A stretch of 64,000 nucleotides of DNA from Cyanobacteria bacterium FACHB-502 (GTDB lineage: Bacteria > Cyanobacteriota > Cyanobacteriia > Elainellales > Elainellaceae): NCBI GenBank assembly GCA_014695325.1, contig JACJNZ010000035.1, positions 62,001 to 126,000 of the forward strand, given 5' to 3'. The translations under genes were made by a program, and so were the position numbers. This document shows positions 7,848 to 17,126 of the stretch, in pieces. The first letter of the stretch is position 1. Every line of letters begins with the position of its first letter. The notes below the pieces were generated by a model that saw only the letters and a list, made by a program, of their open reading frames with translations, was not told where the DNA came from and did no database searches.

Positions 7848-10409
7848 TTATTGTTGCTGTACGCCATCAATCACATTATCTTCTGAATTTAAGCCCGAAA
7901 ACGGGCCTGGATCACCCGTCCAGTTAAAGTCAAACAGGCGGAATACGATCGAAGCAGCTTCTCGCCTTGGGCTGTAGGCAGCTGTAATCGAATAGGTACG
8001 GCGACTATACTCTAGGGTGAAGACCGTATCAATGGTGTCTCCGTTGTCAAGATTGTAGGCAGTTTGCACACCAAACCGAACCGGACCGTAAATTTGCTGC
8101 GTGATGCCTGCGCTAAGCACCTGTACATCGGCAACGCGATCGAACAGGAAGGGCGACTCTCCGCTGAGTGCAACGCGCGAATAGGAAATGTTAAAAGCGG
8201 TGTAGTCCAAAAACGGGCGCGAAAAATGACCAAACTGCCCTGACAGCGAGATCGATCCATTCACGCTAGCCTGGGTTTCATTGTTGCTGTAAGCACTGTA
8301 CACGCCACGAATACTGGGAGTCACAGCAACATAGGGTACAACGGGATTGGGAGTATAGCGTAAGCCCTCGGTCGGCGTGGCTGGTAGCGGCGTTCCTGCC
8401 CAAATCAAAATTGGGCGCGATAGGGAGACAGTCGCTTGATAACGAGTCAAATCAACGCGCCTATCTTCTTCGTCTGCCTGCGGATCGACGTTTTGTTCCC
8501 GCAATAAACTATCTCGATCGGTGCGGGCATTAATGAACTGAACGCCAGCCTGATAGTCCAGCAGAATTCCCGTTTGACCCAGTGTAAAAACTGGTGAAGT
8601 AATCACCAATCCCAGACTGCTTTGCACATTCTGAAAGCCTAACGACCCGTTAAATAGCCGATCGCGATAGCTATATTCCACTGCCACCGTGTGATTGGCA
8701 AAAATACGCTGCTGTGCCCGCAAACTTGCCCGGAACGTATCTTCGAGATCCCCAAGATCCAGACTGGTAAAGACGGCATTTCCGACAATTGAGGTGGTGG
8801 GGGTGGGAGTCGCGGTGAGGCTGGCGATCAGACCATAGGATGAACCCGAGAGAAACCCGTCTTCCTCGATTGCCCTTTGCACCAAGATCTGCGGCGTCAG
8901 GCTAAAGTCTACGATCGAATTCGAAACGACATTAAAGGCACGCTCGATAAAAAATCCGCCCCGATCGCGTTCGTCGTAGCCGATATTAAATAAACCCGGA
9001 TTCTGTCGCTCCTGGCTTATTACAGCGCGATCGATCAAGAGGGGCAGCTCTAAGCCCTGGTCAAATACGGCTCTGGGATTGCGGGCGCGAATTTCTGAAC
9101 TGGTGGGCGACAGGGGCGTTACTGTGACGCGGTTCGATCGCACTTCTAACTCCGGCGGCGAGAAGGGATCGTTTGTAAGTCGCACATTGGTTGCTTCCCA
9201 GCTTTGCCCGTTGAACTGAAGCTGCTCGGCTTCAAAGCGCAGACGAGACAGCGTTGCTCCCTGCTGACTGGGTGCAGCCTGACCTCCGGTTGCCACTCCA
9301 AAGATCAGCCCCCCGCCACTGCCTGCTGCCTGAAGCGGCTGAGTCTCAGTGATTTGCGCTCCCACCGACTGAGCAGGACTGAGCGGACTTCCGACAACAG
9401 GACGCTGATTCGCATCAAAATCAGTCGAAGCACCGAGATTAACTTCGCCTCTGGCTTGCAGCACCGATCCCCGGTCAAAGCCAAAATTATAGGTAAACTG
9501 CTCTCCGCGCAGGGTTTGCTGTCCGCGTTGCAAAGCGGCGTTTCCATCTGCCACAGCTAAGCGATTGGGGATATTCACCTGAACGCGATCGGCGGTTAGA
9601 ATTGCCTGCCGAAACCGCATGACAACATTCCCCTCGGCGCGAAACACCTGTCGCTGCTCGTCATATTCCTGGCGATCGGCAGAGAGTTCGATAACTTCCG
9701 GGACAGTTTGTGCAGCTTGGTTTGGCGTTTGATTCGCGGGCTGTCTTTGATCTGCTCCCGTTCCGTCAGCGGGGACGGCAGGAGCCTCATTTTGACCCGG
9801 AATGGTTAAAACTTGCCCGGAGTCTGAACTTCCTGGCGCAGCCGCTTCTGCTGGGGACTGCCCATTTGCCGTCGCAGATTCCACCGAAGGGGGGAGCGGA
9901 GTGGAGGGTGAAGTTGACGGACGCCGGGGGGAAATTTGACCCGATCGCGCAAAGTCTTCGACTTCAAGCGCAGGCTCGTTCCGAGGCACAGTTGATCGCG
10001 CCTGAGTTACTGCAATCAGCGCATCCAGTTCAGCAACCGGGCGAATCGAGGCTCGACTAGAACCCGTTCCGGGTGGATTCACTGGAAGAACAGGGGATGG
10101 CGTTTCTGCTTGAGCGACGACCTCTTGGGGAAACTGCGATGCGATCGATCGTTCTCTGCGCGCTGGCTCAGGTGGGCTCGGTTCGGTTTGAACCGGCTTA
10201 GTTTGAGCGTCGGGCTGTGCGGGTTCAGCGAGTTCAACGGTGATCGCACCACCCAGTGATCGAGCATCTACACGCGCTTCCGCCCGCAAATCCGTAGACG
10301 AAACAGGCTCTATCGCATCAGGAGCGATCGGTGGCGAAACGGCAGGAGAAGCATTTGGCGTGACATGGTGAACGACTGGCGGTAGGGGTGGCGGAACCGG
10401 ATAGGGCAT
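7848..10409 (-). CDS. LptD-like outer-membrane protein with OstA domain (DUF3769)
   Basis: About 853 residues from ATG 10409 (a GTG at 10445 would add 12). The first ~260 residues are Pro/Ala/Ser-rich. An OstA/LptA-like segment follows (VIELSADRQEYDEQRQVFRA, then QAILTADRVQVN), and the last ~500 residues alternate polar and hydrophobic residues like a beta-barrel, ending with an aromatic-rich strand. In cyanobacteria such DUF3769 proteins are regarded as the LptD-type lipopolysaccharide export barrel in the outer membrane. Odd: no N-terminal signal peptide is evident with either start, so the true start or the export route needs attention. psbI lies just upstream on the same strand. Confidence 0.75.
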   Translation of the reverse strand: MPYPVPPPLPPVVHHVTPNASPAVSPPIAPDAIEPVSSTDLRAEARVDARSLGGAITVELAEPAQPDAQTKPVQTEPSPPEPARRERSIASQFPQEVVAQAETPSPVLPVNPPGTGSSRASIRPVAELDALIAVTQARSTVPRNEPALEVEDFARSGQISPRRPSTSPSTPLPPSVESATANGQSPAEAAAPGSSDSGQVLTIPGQNEAPAVPADGTGADQRQPANQTPNQAAQTVPEVIELSADRQEYDEQRQVFRAEGNVVMRFRQAILTADRVQVNIPNRLAVADGNAALQRGQQTLRGEQFTYNFGFDRGSVLQARGEVNLGASTDFDANQRPVVGSPLSPAQSVGAQITETQPLQAAGSGGGLIFGVATGGQAAPSQQGATLSRLRFEAEQLQFNGQSWEATNVRLTNDPFSPPELEVRSNRVTVTPLSPTSSEIRARNPRAVFDQGLELPLLIDRAVISQERQNPGLFNIGYDERDRGGFFIERAFNVVSNSIVDFSLTPQILVQRAIEEDGFLSGSSYGLIASLTATPTPTTSIVGNAVFTSLDLGDLEDTFRASLRAQQRIFANHTVAVEYSYRDRLFNGSLGFQNVQSSLGLVITSPVFTLGQTGILLDYQAGVQFINARTDRDSLLREQNVDPQADEEDRRVDLTRYQATVSLSRPILIWAGTPLPATPTEGLRYTPNPVVPYVAVTPSIRGVYSAYSNNETQASVNGSISLSGQFGHFSRPFLDYTAFNISYSRVALSGESPFLFDRVADVQVLSAGITQQIYGPVRFGVQTAYNLDNGDTIDTVFTLEYSRRTYSITAAYSPRREAASIVFRLFDFNWTGDPGPFSGLNSEDNVIDGVQQQ

Positions 10410-10556
10410 ACTTACAGCGCAACAGTAAGGACGGATAGCCCTCACTCAGGACTTCAGCCGTCTTCGACAGCGACTCGCTCTACAAAAGGGATAGCTTGTA
10501 AAGCGATATCTTGTTTATTGGACAGGCACAAAGCCTGAGGGGTTCCAGAATCTCGA

Positions 10557-10673
10557 TTATTCGAGGTCGCGTTGACTGGGGTTCCGCGCCGGGTCGTTTG
10601 ACAGGAAACCAAAGAAAAACAGACCGACAAAGAAAGCGACGACGATGTAGACCACGATCTTCAGCGTCAGCAT
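10557..10673 (-). CDS. psbI: Photosystem II reaction center protein I
   Basis: A 38-residue protein starting [15 protein letters not shown] and ending [14 protein letters not shown], which matches PsbI closely in length and sequence: one transmembrane helix (~residues 5-24) and a polar stromal/cytoplasmic tail. PsbI sits beside D1 in the photosystem II core and helps assembly and dimer stability. A strong ribosome site GGAGG lies 7 nt before ATG. The gene is shorter than usual length cutoffs. It is 31 bp after the DCC protein gene and upstream of the LptD-like gene, all minus strand. Confidence 0.95.
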   Translation of the reverse strand: MLTLKIVVYIVVAFFVGLFFFGFLSNDPARNPSQRDLE

Positions 10674-10704
10674 GGCGATCCCTCCAAACCAGATATGTTA
10701 AAAA

Positions 10705-11133
10705 TTAGGCTTCATTATCATACACCGTTCCCTCGCATTTCCCGGTTTCGCAGGCGGGATAAGGCGATCGATAAGTGTTTTCTCTTGCACCAAACAGCGT
10801 GTAGCGGTTGTCTCGGATTTGCTCATACGCCCGATCGCCAAGCCACTTTGCCCCCGGAAGAGCGCGGTATGCCTCAACAAAGATTTCTCCAAAGGGCAGC
10901 CGTTTGCCGATTTCTTCTGCTGCGTCACTGCCCTGCCAGCGTTGTTTGACATCGTTCGCATTCAGCAGGATGATGCCCTGCTCGCAGTCTTTTGCAGAAA
11001 TGCCAACTGCTTTCAGACTTTCCTCATTCTGCATTGGCACATAGAGAAACTGGTTGCCCTGGTCTAACGTTTCGAGCAGTCGAACCAGATTGACGCACAG
11101 GTTACAGTTTCCGTCATAGATTACGTGGTACAT
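10705..11133 (-). CDS. DCC-family thiol-disulfide oxidoreductase-like protein (DUF393)
   Basis: 142 residues from ATG 11133 (MYHVIYDGNCNLC); an in-frame upstream start at 11157 adds 8 residues. The YDGNCNLC motif near the N-terminus is the DxxCxxC signature of the DUF393/DCC family, which has a thioredoxin-like fold; two further Cys near the end (CETGKCEG) are also typical. Role in disulfide or electron transfer is inferred from the family, and substrates are unknown. It is the first gene of a minus-strand run with psbI. A second DCC protein is at 41481-42023. Confidence 0.85.
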   Translation of the reverse strand: MYHVIYDGNCNLCVNLVRLLETLDQGNQFLYVPMQNEESLKAVGISAKDCEQGIILLNANDVKQRWQGSDAAEEIGKRLPFGEIFVEAYRALPGAKWLGDRAYEQIRDNRYTLFGARENTYRSPYPACETGKCEGTVYDNEA

Positions 11134-11345
11134 GGTCTTGTTGATTACACTGCCCACTATCCTAAGCTAACTAGCTGAATTTCCACTCGTTAGAGCCTTT
11201 ACCGATTACAGCTTCTACTAATTACAGCCTTGAGTAGAGGGAAGTAGAAGAGATAGCTCTTACGGAAGAGAAACAGGGCTAGTGCAAGGGTTAATGGGTC
11301 TGTAGGAAGGGGTAAATATTTTTCTATCTAAAGATATAAACTCAT

Positions 11346-11378
11346 CTTAACCTACGTATTAACAATTCCTTTATCTAA
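11346..11378 (+). promoter_or_regulatory. Pho box upstream of pstS
   Basis: Three 8-bp units separated by 3 bp: CTTAACCT (11346-11353), TATTAACA (11357-11364) and CCTTTATC (11368-11375), then TAA. This is the cyanobacterial Pho-box layout (tandem PyTTAAPyPy units spaced 3 bp) bound by SphR/PhoB-type regulators under phosphate shortage. It lies 54 bp before the pstS start codon. Confidence 0.8.
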
Positions 11379-11431
11379 AGACAGTAGGATGCAGGCGAAA
11401 CTATCCAGAGTTTTTACCCTGAGCATTTCTC

Positions 11432-12532
11432 ATGACATCCCTACTACGGCTTAAGCGACGCGCAGTTTTAGCTTCCTTGGCAGCCCTCTCTATGTCGGTT
11501 GCTGTTGCTTGCGCTTCCAGTAACAATGAAGGTCCTTCGGCAACGGCTCCTGCGGCAAGCCCGGCAGCAGGCAATAGCGGTGCAGCAGTCAGCCTCAGCG
11601 GTGCTGGTGCATCATTCCCGGCTCCGCTCTATCAGCGTTGGTTTGCAGACTACAACAAAGAAAATCCGAACACCCAAATTAGCTATCAGTCGGTGGGTAG
11701 CGGTGCAGGTGTTGAGCAGTTTTTAGCAGGTACGGTTGACTTTGGAGCCAGCGACCAGCCTCTGAAGGACGAAGAAAAAGCACAGTTTAGAGAAAAATAC
11801 GGAGCTGACGCGATTCAGGTTCCGGTGACAGGCGGCAGCATCGTGATGGCATACAACTTGGAAGGCGTAGACAATCTAAAATTGCCCCGCGAGGTTTATT
11901 GCGGCATCGTCACGGGAGAAATTACCCAGTGGAACGACCCGGCGATCGCTTCTGCTAATCAGGGAACGAATCTGCCCAATGAACAAATCCAGTTTGTTCA
12001 CCGTTCGGACGGCAGCGGCACGACCTTCGGCTTTACCAACCACCTGAAGGCAGCCTGCCCTGAGTGGAAAGCGGGAGCCAATAAGTCGGTGGAGTGGCCC
12101 GTAGGTACGGGTGCAAAAGGCAATGAAGGTGTAACGGCTCAAATTCAGCAAACTCCGGGCGCGATCGGCTACACCGAGTTTTCCTATGCCAAAGAGAATG
12201 GGCTATCGATGGCTGCGATGGAAAACAAGGCTGGCAACATCATCGAGCCAACTCCCGAAGCAGGTGCGCTAGCCTTCAAGGGTCAAACTGTGCCGGAAGA
12301 CTTCGCGCTGCTGGTTCCCGACCCGACCGATGAACAGGCATACCCGATCACCACGCTAACCTGGCTGCTGCTCTATCCTCAGTACCAGGACGCAGCAAAG
12401 GGTGAAGCGATCAAGAACGTGGTCAACTGGACGCTGGACAACGGCAAAACAGCCGCCAGCGATCTGGGCTATCTCCCAGCCGATCCGGATCTGGCAGGTC
12501 GTGTGAAGGAAGAAGTCGCCACCATTAAGTAA
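11432..12532 (+). CDS. pstS: Phosphate ABC transporter substrate-binding protein PstS
   Basis: 366 residues. An N-terminal hydrophobic signal ends at SVAVACASS, consistent with a lipoprotein-type or cleaved signal, then an Ala/Pro/Ser linker and the mature domain starting SLSGAGASFPAPLYQ. Family phosphate-binding segments are visible: GAGASFPAPLY, SVGSGAGVEQF, FGASDQPL and HRSDGSGTTFGF. The protein captures phosphate in the periplasm for the PstCAB channel. It leads the pstSCAB cluster behind a Pho box. A 13-bp tandem duplication straddles its stop codon. Confidence 0.97.
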   Translation: MTSLLRLKRRAVLASLAALSMSVAVACASSNNEGPSATAPAASPAAGNSGAAVSLSGAGASFPAPLYQRWFADYNKENPNTQISYQSVGSGAGVEQFLAGTVDFGASDQPLKDEEKAQFREKYGADAIQVPVTGGSIVMAYNLEGVDNLKLPREVYCGIVTGEITQWNDPAIASANQGTNLPNEQIQFVHRSDGSGTTFGFTNHLKAACPEWKAGANKSVEWPVGTGAKGNEGVTAQIQQTPGAIGYTEFSYAKENGLSMAAMENKAGNIIEPTPEAGALAFKGQTVPEDFALLVPDPTDEQAYPITTLTWLLLYPQYQDAAKGEAIKNVVNWTLDNGKTAASDLGYLPADPDLAGRVKEEVATIK

Positions 12533-12552
12533 GTCAAGGAAGTAAGTCAAGT
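12527..12552. repeat. 13-bp tandem duplication across the pstS stop codon
   Basis: AAGTAAGTCAAGG (12527-12539) is followed by AAGTAAGTCAAGT (12540-12552), 12 of 13 bases identical. The TAA stop of pstS (12530-12532) lies in the first unit. Confidence 0.85.
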
Positions 12553-12638
12553 CAAGGGCGATCGTTGCTTTCCGAATGGTTAACCTGGACGGTGAGTAGA
12601 CGGTTGCCCTTCTTGACAAATCCTGGCGAACAAAAGTC

Positions 12639-12818
12639 TTGTCTGCTGCGATCGAAGGTTCAGTTGAAATCAAATTGATGGTGCAGTTTCAAGGCAACTC
12701 GCTCAATGAATTCGATGCAGTTTGTCTGAATGTCGATGGCTCAACGGCTGCTTGGTTTCAAGCAGGGCAAATCCTCTGGGGGCAAAGCCTGCGGTATGCT
12801 GGTAAATGGCTAAATTGA
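12639..12818 (+). CDS. Possible short ORF or gene remnant in the pstS-pstC gap
   Basis: The 367-bp space between pstS and pstC (12533-12899) contains a frame open from 12600 to a TGA at 12818. From TTG 12639 it gives 59 residues, from ATG 12678 only 46 (MVQFQGNSLNEFDAVCLNVD...). The reading has protein-like composition but no clear ribosome site and no recognised family. It may be a remnant or chance. Nothing else is evident in this gap. Confidence 0.25.
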   Translation: MSAAIEGSVEIKLMVQFQGNSLNEFDAVCLNVDGSTAAWFQAGQILWGQSLRYAGKWLN

Positions 12819-12899
12819 GCCATCGTCGAAGTTGACCTTGAGATTCTTTGTGAGATTTAGTCATCTGGTTTTTGTTACTCCAGCTCTTTTCTTAAAGTT

Positions 12900-13862
12900 A
12901 TGACTTCGCCATCTGCTGCTCCCGAAGAATCGTTAATTCAAGCCTCAAGCAAGTTTCACGCCACGCGCTTAATCGATCGCATTTTTTACTGGCTGACGCT
13001 GATCCTTGCAGTGGGGATTGGTGCAGTTCTGGTCTGGATTACTTTTTCGCTGCTGGGCATTGCCTTTCCAGCCATTACCCAGTTCGGCTTAGGGTTTCTA
13101 ACTCAGTCAGTTTGGAACCCGGTTGAAAATGCATTTGGGGCACTGCCGCAGATTTATGGCACGATCGTTAGCTCGATTCTGGCACTGTTGTTTGCGGTTC
13201 CGGTCGGGGTCGGCGTTGCAATCTTCCTGAGCGAAGACTTTTTGCCCCGTCAGATCTTGACTCCGATCGCCTTTCTGGTTGAGCTGTTGGCTGCAATTCC
13301 CAGCGTGGTTTACGGGCTGTGGGGCATTTTTGTGCTGATTCCCGCAATCCTGCCCCTACTGCGTGGACTTCACAGCGTGTTTGGCTGGATTCCTTTCTTT
13401 TCAACGCCGCCCTCGACGCGCCAGATGTTTGTCACCGCACTGGTGCTGGCGATCATGATTCTGCCGACGATTATTGCTATCTCGCGCGATACGCTGGTCT
13501 CTCTGCCGCCGCAGCTTCGTCAAGGAGCTTACGGGCTGGGGGCAACGCGCTGGGAAACAATTCTCAAAGTGCTTTTGCCTGCGGGTCTATCAGGCATTAT
13601 CGGTTCGGTGATGTTGGCCTTGGGCCGGGCATTAGGCGAGACGATGGCAGCCGCCATGCTGATCGGGAATGCAAACCGGGTAAATGTTTCGTTTTTTGCG
13701 CCTGCTTCGACGATCGCCGCGCTGATTGCAAACCAGTTTGGCGAAGCAAGTGGGCTACAGCGTTCTTCGCTATTTTTTGCGGCACTGGTGCTGATGCTGC
13801 TGACGCTGGCGGTGAATATCCTGGCAGAGTACATCATCAGCCGCTTTCAGGAAGTTGAGTAG
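12900..13862 (+). CDS. pstC: Phosphate ABC transporter permease PstC
   Basis: 320 residues with about six membrane helices. The cytoplasmic coupling (EAA) loop reads RQGAYGLGATRWETILKVLL, the contact site for the ATPase PstB, and LGRALGETMAAAMLIGN is the PstC family segment. Residues 40-60 form the first helix. It forms the membrane channel with PstA. pstA follows after 45 bp. A perfect 12-bp tandem duplication covers its stop codon, so the second copy could prolong the frame only if the first TAG were lost. Confidence 0.97.
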   Translation: MTSPSAAPEESLIQASSKFHATRLIDRIFYWLTLILAVGIGAVLVWITFSLLGIAFPAITQFGLGFLTQSVWNPVENAFGALPQIYGTIVSSILALLFAVPVGVGVAIFLSEDFLPRQILTPIAFLVELLAAIPSVVYGLWGIFVLIPAILPLLRGLHSVFGWIPFFSTPPSTRQMFVTALVLAIMILPTIIAISRDTLVSLPPQLRQGAYGLGATRWETILKVLLPAGLSGIIGSVMLALGRALGETMAAAMLIGNANRVNVSFFAPASTIAALIANQFGEASGLQRSSLFFAALVLMLLTLAVNILAEYIISRFQEVE

Positions 13863-13873
13863 GAAGTTGAGTA
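13850..13873. repeat. 12-bp tandem duplication across the pstC stop codon
   Basis: GGAAGTTGAGTA occurs twice without interruption (13850-13861, 13862-13873). The pstC stop TAG (13860-13862) is formed at the junction of the two units. Confidence 0.9.
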
Positions 13874-13907
13874 AGGTCGTGTTCTTTGCAGTGACTCCAG
13901 TAAATTT

Positions 13908-14807
13908 ATGACGATTCCACGCGATCGGGGCGCCAATTCAGCTTTTAATGTTTCAGACGATTCGCTCTTTGTGCCGTCACCCACCCGAAACCTGGTCGGC
14001 AAAATCATGACGGGTTTGGTTGGGGCTTGCGCTGCACTTTCGCTGTTGCCGCTGGGTTCGATTCTCTACACAGTCATTTCCAACGGATTTAGCCGTCTGA
14101 GTCCAGCCGTGTTGACTGAGCTGCCGCCGCCGCCTCTAGTTGATGGGGGAGGGTTTCGCAATGCGATCGTGGGAACACTGCTTACCAGCTTAATTGGTGC
14201 GTTGATTAGTGTTCCGTTCGGCGTTTTGACGGCAATTTATACTGTTGAGTTTGGGCGCGGCAATAAGCTGTCGCAGTTTGTACGGTTTTGTACTAATGTG
14301 CTGAGTGGTGTACCGTCGATTATTGCTGGACTGTTTGCCTACGGTATCGTAGTCCTGGTAACGGGTACTTTCTCGGCAGTGGCAGGGGGCGTTGCGCTGG
14401 CGGTTTTGATGGTACCGATCGTTATCCGCACCGCCGAGGAAGGGCTGAAGTCGATTCCGCCGGATGTAAGACAGGCGGCAGTTGGCATTGGCGCAACAAA
14501 TTTTCAGTCGATTTCTCAGATTATCTTGCCTGCTGCCCTACCGTTTATTGCAACGGGCGTGACGCTGGCACTGGCAAGAGCAGTGGGTGAAACGGCTCCG
14601 CTGCTGTTTACTGCTCTGTTTAACCAGTATGATGTCAGAGGCGTATGGCAGCCTACGGCAACGCTGTCGGTTCTGATTTACAACTTCGCAATTTCACCCT
14701 ACAGGAACCAGCAGGAGCTTGCGTGGGTTGCAGCATTGGTCGTTGTGGGTTTGATTTTGGTGGTCAGTATTGTGGCACGAGTCGCAACTCGCCGTAAGGT
14801 TTATTAG
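13908..14807 (+). CDS. pstA: Phosphate ABC transporter permease PstA
   Basis: 299 residues, six predicted membrane helices after a ~28-residue cytoplasmic start. The coupling loop VRQAAVGIGATNFQSISQII and the conserved ARAVGETAPLLFTALF are typical of PstA. It pairs with PstC to form the phosphate channel. pstB follows after a 162-bp gap (14808-14969) that is AT-rich and shows no clear gene or terminator. Confidence 0.97.
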   Translation: MTIPRDRGANSAFNVSDDSLFVPSPTRNLVGKIMTGLVGACAALSLLPLGSILYTVISNGFSRLSPAVLTELPPPPLVDGGGFRNAIVGTLLTSLIGALISVPFGVLTAIYTVEFGRGNKLSQFVRFCTNVLSGVPSIIAGLFAYGIVVLVTGTFSAVAGGVALAVLMVPIVIRTAEEGLKSIPPDVRQAAVGIGATNFQSISQIILPAALPFIATGVTLALARAVGETAPLLFTALFNQYDVRGVWQPTATLSVLIYNFAISPYRNQQELAWVAALVVVGLILVVSIVARVATRRKVY

Positions 14808-14969
14808 CGTTCCATCAACGAGCTTTTCCTTGAATTCATTCGTTTAGTTCACCTGATTTGTGGATCTGCTTTTTTGAAGAAAAAGTTACGATCGATTTAA
14901 GAAGGTTGATGTTTATTCCGATTTGAAGCGCGCAGAGTTCTACGCCTAAACCACTCTTCTTCATTCACT

Positions 14970-15794
14970 ATGACGAATTCTCCAGCACAGTCCGAATTTA
15001 GACCGAGTTCTGTGGGTAACGATGTGGTTATCCGCACTGAGAATGTGTCCATCTACTATGGGTCGTTTCAGGCAGTTCGTAATGTTTTCTTGGACATTCC
15101 CAAAAACAAAGTGGTTGCGCTGATCGGTCCTTCGGGCTGCGGCAAAAGTACCCTGCTGCGCTGCTATAACCGTTTAAACGATTTGATTCCGGGAGCGCGA
15201 GTCGAAGGCAAAATCACCTATCAGGGCACGGAGTTGTATGACTCGAAAGTAGACCCGGTCGAAGTGCGTCGTCGGATTGGAATGGTGTTCCAGAAACCCA
15301 ATCCTTTCCCCAAGTCGATCTACGAAAACATTGCCTTTGGTGCGCGGGTTAACGGCTATAAAGGCAATATGGACGAACTGGTAGAGCGATCCCTGCGGGG
15401 TGCTGCACTGTGGGATGAAGTCAAAGACAAATTAAAGGCCAGCGGTCTGTCGCTTTCTGGGGGCCAACAGCAGCGGCTTTGCATTGCACGGGCGATCGCG
15501 ATCGAACCGGAAGTCATTTTAATGGACGAACCTTGCTCCGCCCTTGACCCGATTTCAACGCTGCGGGTTGAGGATCTGATGCACGAGCTGAAAAAGCAGT
15601 TCACCATCATTATTGTCACGCACAATATGCAACAAGCCTCTCGCGTAGCGGACTACACTGCGTTCTTTAATGCTGAGGCAGGGAACGGCGGCAGTCGCTA
15701 TGGTTATCTGGTGGAGTACGATCGCACCGAGAATATTTTCAATTCGCCCCGGCAGCAGGCAACTCAAGATTACGTCAGCGGTCGCTTTGGCTAA
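14970..15794 (+). CDS. pstB: Phosphate ABC transporter ATP-binding protein PstB
   Basis: 274 residues with Walker [11 protein letters not shown]-loop [19 protein letters not shown] signature [14 protein letters not shown] and Walker [14 protein letters not shown], followed by the H-loop [21 protein letters not shown] after the Q-loop is diagnostic of PstB. It powers phosphate import through PstCA in the cytoplasmic membrane. Last gene of the cluster; a terminator lies 164 bp downstream. No phoU is present in the window. Confidence 0.97.
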   Translation: MTNSPAQSEFRPSSVGNDVVIRTENVSIYYGSFQAVRNVFLDIPKNKVVALIGPSGCGKSTLLRCYNRLNDLIPGARVEGKITYQGTELYDSKVDPVEVRRRIGMVFQKPNPFPKSIYENIAFGARVNGYKGNMDELVERSLRGAALWDEVKDKLKASGLSLSGGQQQRLCIARAIAIEPEVILMDEPCSALDPISTLRVEDLMHELKKQFTIIIVTHNMQQASRVADYTAFFNAEAGNGGSRYGYLVEYDRTENIFNSPRQQATQDYVSGRFG

Positions 15795-16205
15795 GGATTT
15801 CGAATCGTAGTTTCGGTGAAATATTCACTTAATTTGAAATGAGCCGATGGCTCTATCGGGGAAACTGCTTCGCACTGCCCTTGCTGAATAATCCGCGACG
15901 AATGGCCACCCCCTTTTCATTCGCATTGCTGCACATTGTTCGTCACGGCTATTTATTCCCTTGCCGATCGGGTGAGGGCTTTTTTATCGCTTGAGCAATG
16001 GCTTGAGCAGATCGGTTCTAGTCCACTTGCCCTTCGCTGCCGAACTGGAGATGCTAAAAAATAGAACCTTCTCGGTGAGCCGTTACCATCTCGTGATCCT
16101 CCATGACCTTTGAAAGACTGTATCCCCTGGCGCATTGAAAATTAGAAAACTCGTATCACAATAAGAGAAGTAATAAATCGTAATCCTTCTAGATTTCTCC
16201 CGGCT
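15795..16205. other. Intergenic region after pstB
   Basis: 411 bp between pstB and the alpha/beta hydrolase gene. It contains the terminator at 15958-15984. The remainder is AT-rich towards the hydrolase start and shows no convincing gene. Confidence 0.6.
15958..15984 (+). terminator. Intrinsic terminator of the pst cluster
   Basis: CCCTTGCC (15958-15965) pairs with GGTGAGGG (15971-15978; two G-T pairs) over a 5-base loop GATCG, followed directly by CTTTTTT. Stem, loop and T-tract fit a factor-independent terminator for transcription coming from pstB. Confidence 0.65.
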
Positions 16206-17120
16206 ATGACGCTGACCCCAACTCCTCTCCTGGCTGCCCCTCAGACCTGGATGTGGCGTGGTTTTCCCATCTGTTATCAAACTCAAGGGCAAACCGGGCC
16301 TGCAATCGTCCTGATTCATGGCTTTGGTGCATCCTGGCGACACTGGCGCAAAAATATTCCGGTGCTGGCAGGCATTGGGCGAGTATATGCGGTCGACCTG
16401 ATTGGCTTTGGCAACTCGGCAAAACCGAAGCCTGGTGAGGAAATTGACTACACCTTTGAAACGTGGGGACAGCAGATTGCCGATTTCTGCAAAGAGGTCG
16501 TCGGTACGCCTGCTTTTCTGGTAGGAAACTCGGTCGGCTGTATTGCGGCAATGCAAGCAGCGGCAGATCATCCTGAAATTGCCCGGAAAGTTGCCCTGCT
16601 CAACTGCTCTTTACGGCTTCTGCACGATCGCCGGCGTGCCCAATTGCCCTGGTATCGGCGGGTCGGTGCTCCTTTATTGCAGAGCGTTCTGTCTGTACGC
16701 TGGGTTGGGCAAAATTTCTTTCGCCTGATAGCCCGTCCAAAAACAGTGCGGAAAATTCTGCAAAAGGCGTATATCAACCCGGAAATCGTCACCGATGAAT
16801 TGGTCGATTTGCTCATGGCTCCGGCGGCTGATCCAGGTGCGGCAGATGTGTTTCTTGCTTTCACCCGCTATTCCTATGGTCCCTTACCCGAAGATCTGCT
16901 AGAACGCCTCTCTTGCCCAGTGCTAATTTTGTGGGGAACTGATGACCCCTGGGAACCTGTGGACTTGGGGCGTAATCTGGCAAATTTTCCTGTTGTGGAG
17001 CAGTTCATTCCGCTGGAGGGCGTAGGTCACTGTCCCCAGGATGAAGCTCCCGATCGCGTCAATGCCCTCTTAGGGGATTGGATTCAAACATCAGTGCAGC
17101 AAGAAGCGCAGCAGGGGTAA
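16206..17120 (+). CDS. Alpha/beta-fold hydrolase
   Basis: 304 residues of the alpha/beta hydrolase fold. The oxyanion-hole segment LIHGFGASWRHW, nucleophile elbow GNSVGC (Ser), acid in GTDDPWEP and His in GVGHCPQ give a complete Ser-Asp-His triad. The helical cap between ~140 and 230 is of the size seen in many cyanobacterial and plastid hydrolases of this group. Substrate unknown. The HAD gene follows after 6 bp, so the two are probably co-transcribed and may act on the same metabolite. Confidence 0.85.
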   Translation: MTLTPTPLLAAPQTWMWRGFPICYQTQGQTGPAIVLIHGFGASWRHWRKNIPVLAGIGRVYAVDLIGFGNSAKPKPGEEIDYTFETWGQQIADFCKEVVGTPAFLVGNSVGCIAAMQAAADHPEIARKVALLNCSLRLLHDRRRAQLPWYRRVGAPLLQSVLSVRWVGQNFFRLIARPKTVRKILQKAYINPEIVTDELVDLLMAPAADPGAADVFLAFTRYSYGPLPEDLLERLSCPVLILWGTDDPWEPVDLGRNLANFPVVEQFIPLEGVGHCPQDEAPDRVNALLGDWIQTSVQQEAQQG

Positions 17121-17126
17121 TTTGTT

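Noticed and set aside
9204-9560. 118-residue frame opposite the LptD-like gene
   Set aside because: Antisense shadow of a long, coherent beta-barrel coding sequence.
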